From the NCBI GenBank assembly GCA_017999135.1, contig JAGOBT010000136.1, positions 1 through 7,764 on the forward strand: a stretch of DNA of 7,764 nucleotides, in the 5' to 3' direction. The notes below the pieces were generated by a model. The model saw only the letters and a program-made list of their open reading frames with translations, searched no databases and was not told where the DNA came from. Both the position numbers and the translations under genes were made by a program. How positions within the stretch are numbered: position 1 is the first letter of the stretch; the number at the start of each line of letters is the position of its first letter. This DNA comes from Burkholderiaceae bacterium (GTDB lineage: Bacteria > Pseudomonadota > Gammaproteobacteria > Burkholderiales > Burkholderiaceae_C). Shown piece by piece: positions 5,970-7,764 of this stretch.

Positions 5970-7244
5970 TCAACCCGCCTGCACCGGCATCCAGCGCCGC
6001 AGGTGTGCCGCATTGGCGCCGCGCTGGCCCTTGGCGTGCTTCAGTTCGGCGCGCGCCACGGTGCGCAGGTGCACTTCGTCCGGGCCGTCCAGGAAGCGCA
6101 GCGCACGGCCCCAGGCCCACAGGCGGGCCAGCGGGGTGTCGGGCGACAGGCTCATGGCGCCGAAGACCTGCATCGCACGGTCCAGCACCCGGCCCTGCAG
6201 GCGGCTGCTGACCAGCTTGATGGCCGACACGTCAGTGCGCGCTGCGGCGCTGCCGGCCTGGTCCAGCACCCAGGCCGCGCGCAACACCAGCAGGCGGGCC
6301 TGGTCGATCTCGACCCGGCTCTCGGCGATCCAGTCCTGCACGTTGGAGAAATCGCTCAGCCGGCCGCGGAAGGCGCGGCGCTCCAGCGCGCGCTCGCACA
6401 TCAGCTCCAGCGCCAGCTCGCACTGGCCGATGCTGCGCATCGCGTGGTGCACCCGCCCAGGGCCCAGCCGCGCCTGGGCCAGCGCAAAGCCGGCGCCGGG
6501 CTCGCCCAGCATCGCATCCAGCGGCACCCGCACGTTGCGGAACACCAGCTCGCAATGGCCGTCCAGGCTCTGGTGGTCCATCACCGGGATGTTGCGCTCC
6601 ACCGTCAGGCCAGGGGTGTCCATCGGCACCAGCAGCATGCTGTGGCGGGCATGCTCGGGCGCGTTGTCGTCTTCGCTGACACCCATCACCACCGCCAGCC
6701 GGCACAGCGGGTGCGCGGCGCCGGTGATGAACCACTTGCGGCCATTCAGCACCCACCCCGCGTCAGGACCGTCGCCATCGCGCTGGATGCGCGTGGTCAG
6801 CTGCGTGGGGTCGGACGACGCGGTGTCGGGCTCACTCATCGCGAAGCAGCTGCGGATGCTGCCGTCCAGCAGCGGGTTCAGCCAGCGCTGCACCTGCGCC
6901 GGGCTGGCGGCGATCTGCAGCAGCTCCATCGTGCCGCTGTCGGGCGCATTGCAGTTGAAGACCTCGGCCGCCCACGGCACCCGGCCCATGATCTCGGCCA
7001 GCGGCGCGTAGTCCAGGTTCGACAGCCGGGTGCCGGGCTGGTCGTCCCGCAGGCTGGGCAGGAACAGGTTCCACAGGCCCAGTGCCCTGGCCTGCGCCTT
7101 CAGGCTTTCGACCAGGTCCTCAGGGAACACACCGGCGTCCGACCAGCGGTGCCAGTCGGGCAGCGACGGCAGCACCAGGTCGGCCATGAACTGGCGCAGC
7201 TGGGCCTGCAGCGCCAACGAACGGGGGGAGTGGGCGAAGTCCAT
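5970..7244 (-). CDS. acyl-CoA dehydrogenase, ACAD10/ACAD11-like
   Basis: A 424-aa FAD-dependent dehydrogenase that should introduce an alpha-beta double bond into an acyl-CoA and pass electrons to ETF. The N-terminal helical domain covers about 1-130. The FAD-contacting middle domain has CFAMSEPDTASSD (133-145) and WVLNGRKWFITGA (164-176), then VMGVSE (186-191) and the MLLVPMDTPGLTV stretch (203-215). The C-terminal helical domain carries ARLGPGRVHHAMRSIG (258-273) and FLDGPDEVH (384-392). These signatures match the ACAD10/11 branch rather than short- or medium-chain enzymes; D386 falls where classical enzymes have the catalytic Glu. The start at 7244 is preferred because the sequence upstream in the same frame is not family-like; the ribosome-binding site is weak (GAAGAA). 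The right-hand neighbour is a divergent HAD-fold gene. In animals this branch handles unusual (4-hydroxy) acyl-CoAs; the substrate here is unknown. Confidence 0.93.
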   Translation of the reverse strand: MDFAHSPRSLALQAQLRQFMADLVLPSLPDWHRWSDAGVFPEDLVESLKAQARALGLWNLFLPSLRDDQPGTRLSNLDYAPLAEIMGRVPWAAEVFNCNAPDSGTMELLQIAASPAQVQRWLNPLLDGSIRSCFAMSEPDTASSDPTQLTTRIQRDGDGPDAGWVLNGRKWFITGAAHPLCRLAVVMGVSEDDNAPEHARHSMLLVPMDTPGLTVERNIPVMDHQSLDGHCELVFRNVRVPLDAMLGEPGAGFALAQARLGPGRVHHAMRSIGQCELALELMCERALERRAFRGRLSDFSNVQDWIAESRVEIDQARLLVLRAAWVLDQAGSAAARTDVSAIKLVSSRLQGRVLDRAMQVFGAMSLSPDTPLARLWAWGRALRFLDGPDEVHLRTVARAELKHAKGQRGANAAHLRRWMPVQAG

Positions 7245-7363
7245 GCGGTGATTCTTCGGGGCTGCCGGCGCGGCCCTTGTCGCTGGCGAGACGCGCGACC
7301 AGGCCGCGGCCCTCAAGGCTTGCGCCAGATCAAACCCGGCGGGCGCTGCGGCATCATCACGCC

Positions 7364-7764
7364 ATGCACAGCCTCGCCCACACCGTCCGCGCCCTCACCT
7401 TCGATGTCTTCGGCACCGTCGTCGACTGGCGCCGCAGCGTCATCGCCGAAGGCGTGGCCCTGGGCGCACGCACCGGCCTGCAAGCCGACTGGGCCGCGCT
7501 GGCCGACGCCTGGCGCAAGGGCTACTTCGCATCGATGGCCCGTGTGGCGCACGGCGAACTGGCCTGGGACACCATCGACGCCCTGCACCGCCAGGTGCTC
7601 GACCACCTGCTGCCGCAGCACGGGCTGCAGGCGCTGGCCGAGGCCGATCGCGACCACTTCAACACCGTGTGGCACCGCCTGGCGCCCTGGCCCGACACCG
7701 TGGCCGGCCTCACCCGGCTGAAGCAGCGGCTGACGATCAGCACACTGTCCAACGGCAACCTGTC
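7364..7764 (+). CDS. HAD-superfamily hydrolase, type II haloacid dehalogenase-like, N-terminal part, cut by window edge
   Basis: A cytoplasmic HAD-fold hydrolase; the closest named activity is hydrolytic dehalogenation of 2-haloalkanoic acids to 2-hydroxy acids. 133 complete codons are inside the window; the family is about 220-240 aa, so about the last 100 residues are missing. Motif I is FDVFGTVVDW (13-22) with the nucleophile D14 and T18, in the form typical of type II dehalogenases. The cap domain includes AWRKGYF (49-55), where R51 may correspond to the substrate-binding Arg of L-2-haloacid dehalogenase. Motif II is TLSNGNL (127-133) with S129 and N130. Motif III Lys and motif IV acidic residues fall outside. 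The ATG at 7364 has no clear ribosome-binding site but places motif I at the usual distance from the N-terminus. It is divergent from the acyl-CoA dehydrogenase across 119 bp that show no clear promoter. A phosphatase role remains possible. Confidence 0.88.
   Translation, partial: MHSLAHTVRALTFDVFGTVVDWRRSVIAEGVALGARTGLQADWAALADAWRKGYFASMARVAHGELAWDTIDALHRQVLDHLLPQHGLQALAEADRDHFNTVWHRLAPWPDTVAGLTRLKQRLTISTLSNGNL

Noticed and set aside
5808..7721. A 637-aa open frame on the plus strand opposite the acyl-CoA dehydrogenase
   Set aside because: Its translation is rich in Arg, Gln, His and Ala with no domain, and it is antisense to a clear gene; long antisense frames are expected at this GC content.

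Overview
The window is about 70% GC and is coding-dense on both strands. Its third codon positions are strongly G/C. Gene content (AlkK-type acyl-CoA ligase, ACAD10/11-type acyl-CoA dehydrogenase, type II haloacid dehalogenase, SrpA-like catalase-family peroxidase) fits the chromosome of a high-GC Betaproteobacterium, most likely order Burkholderiales. That assignment is inferred from protein flavour, not from a marker gene. I saw no tRNA, rRNA, insertion sequence, CRISPR array or phage gene.

Layout, left to right. (1) 1-991, minus strand: a small two-helix membrane protein (991-632), then the N-terminal part of a fatty acyl-CoA synthetase (520 to the left edge). (2) 992-1226: a 235-bp divergent intergenic region. 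(3) 1227-2243, plus: an exported catalase-family heme peroxidase. It converges, with a 6-bp gap, on (4) 3941-2250, minus: an amidohydrolase of the N-acyl-D-amino-acid deacylase type. (5) 4532-4029, minus: a MarR-family repressor directly upstream of the amidohydrolase. (6) 4533-4597: a short AT-rich divergent control region with a good sigma-70 promoter and a palindrome. (7) 4598-5905, plus: a GT1 (UGT-like) glycosyltransferase. (8) 7244-5970, minus: an ACAD10/11-type acyl-CoA dehydrogenase. (9) 7364 to the right edge, plus: the N-terminal part of a type II haloacid dehalogenase.

The common theme is catabolism of acyl compounds. The ligase activates carboxylic acids to CoA thioesters, the dehydrogenase oxidises unusual acyl-CoAs, the amidohydrolase releases acyl groups or amino acids from an N-acyl substrate, and the HAD enzyme removes a halide or phosphate from a small organic acid. 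The MarR protein and the glycosyltransferase form a probable ligand-responsive unit. No overtly new defence or mobile system is visible. The points most worth a second look are the MarR/glycosyltransferase control region, apparent active-site departures in three enzymes (peroxidase, amidohydrolase, glycosyltransferase), and the ACAD10/11-type dehydrogenase next to a HAD gene, two domain types that are fused in animal ACAD10.
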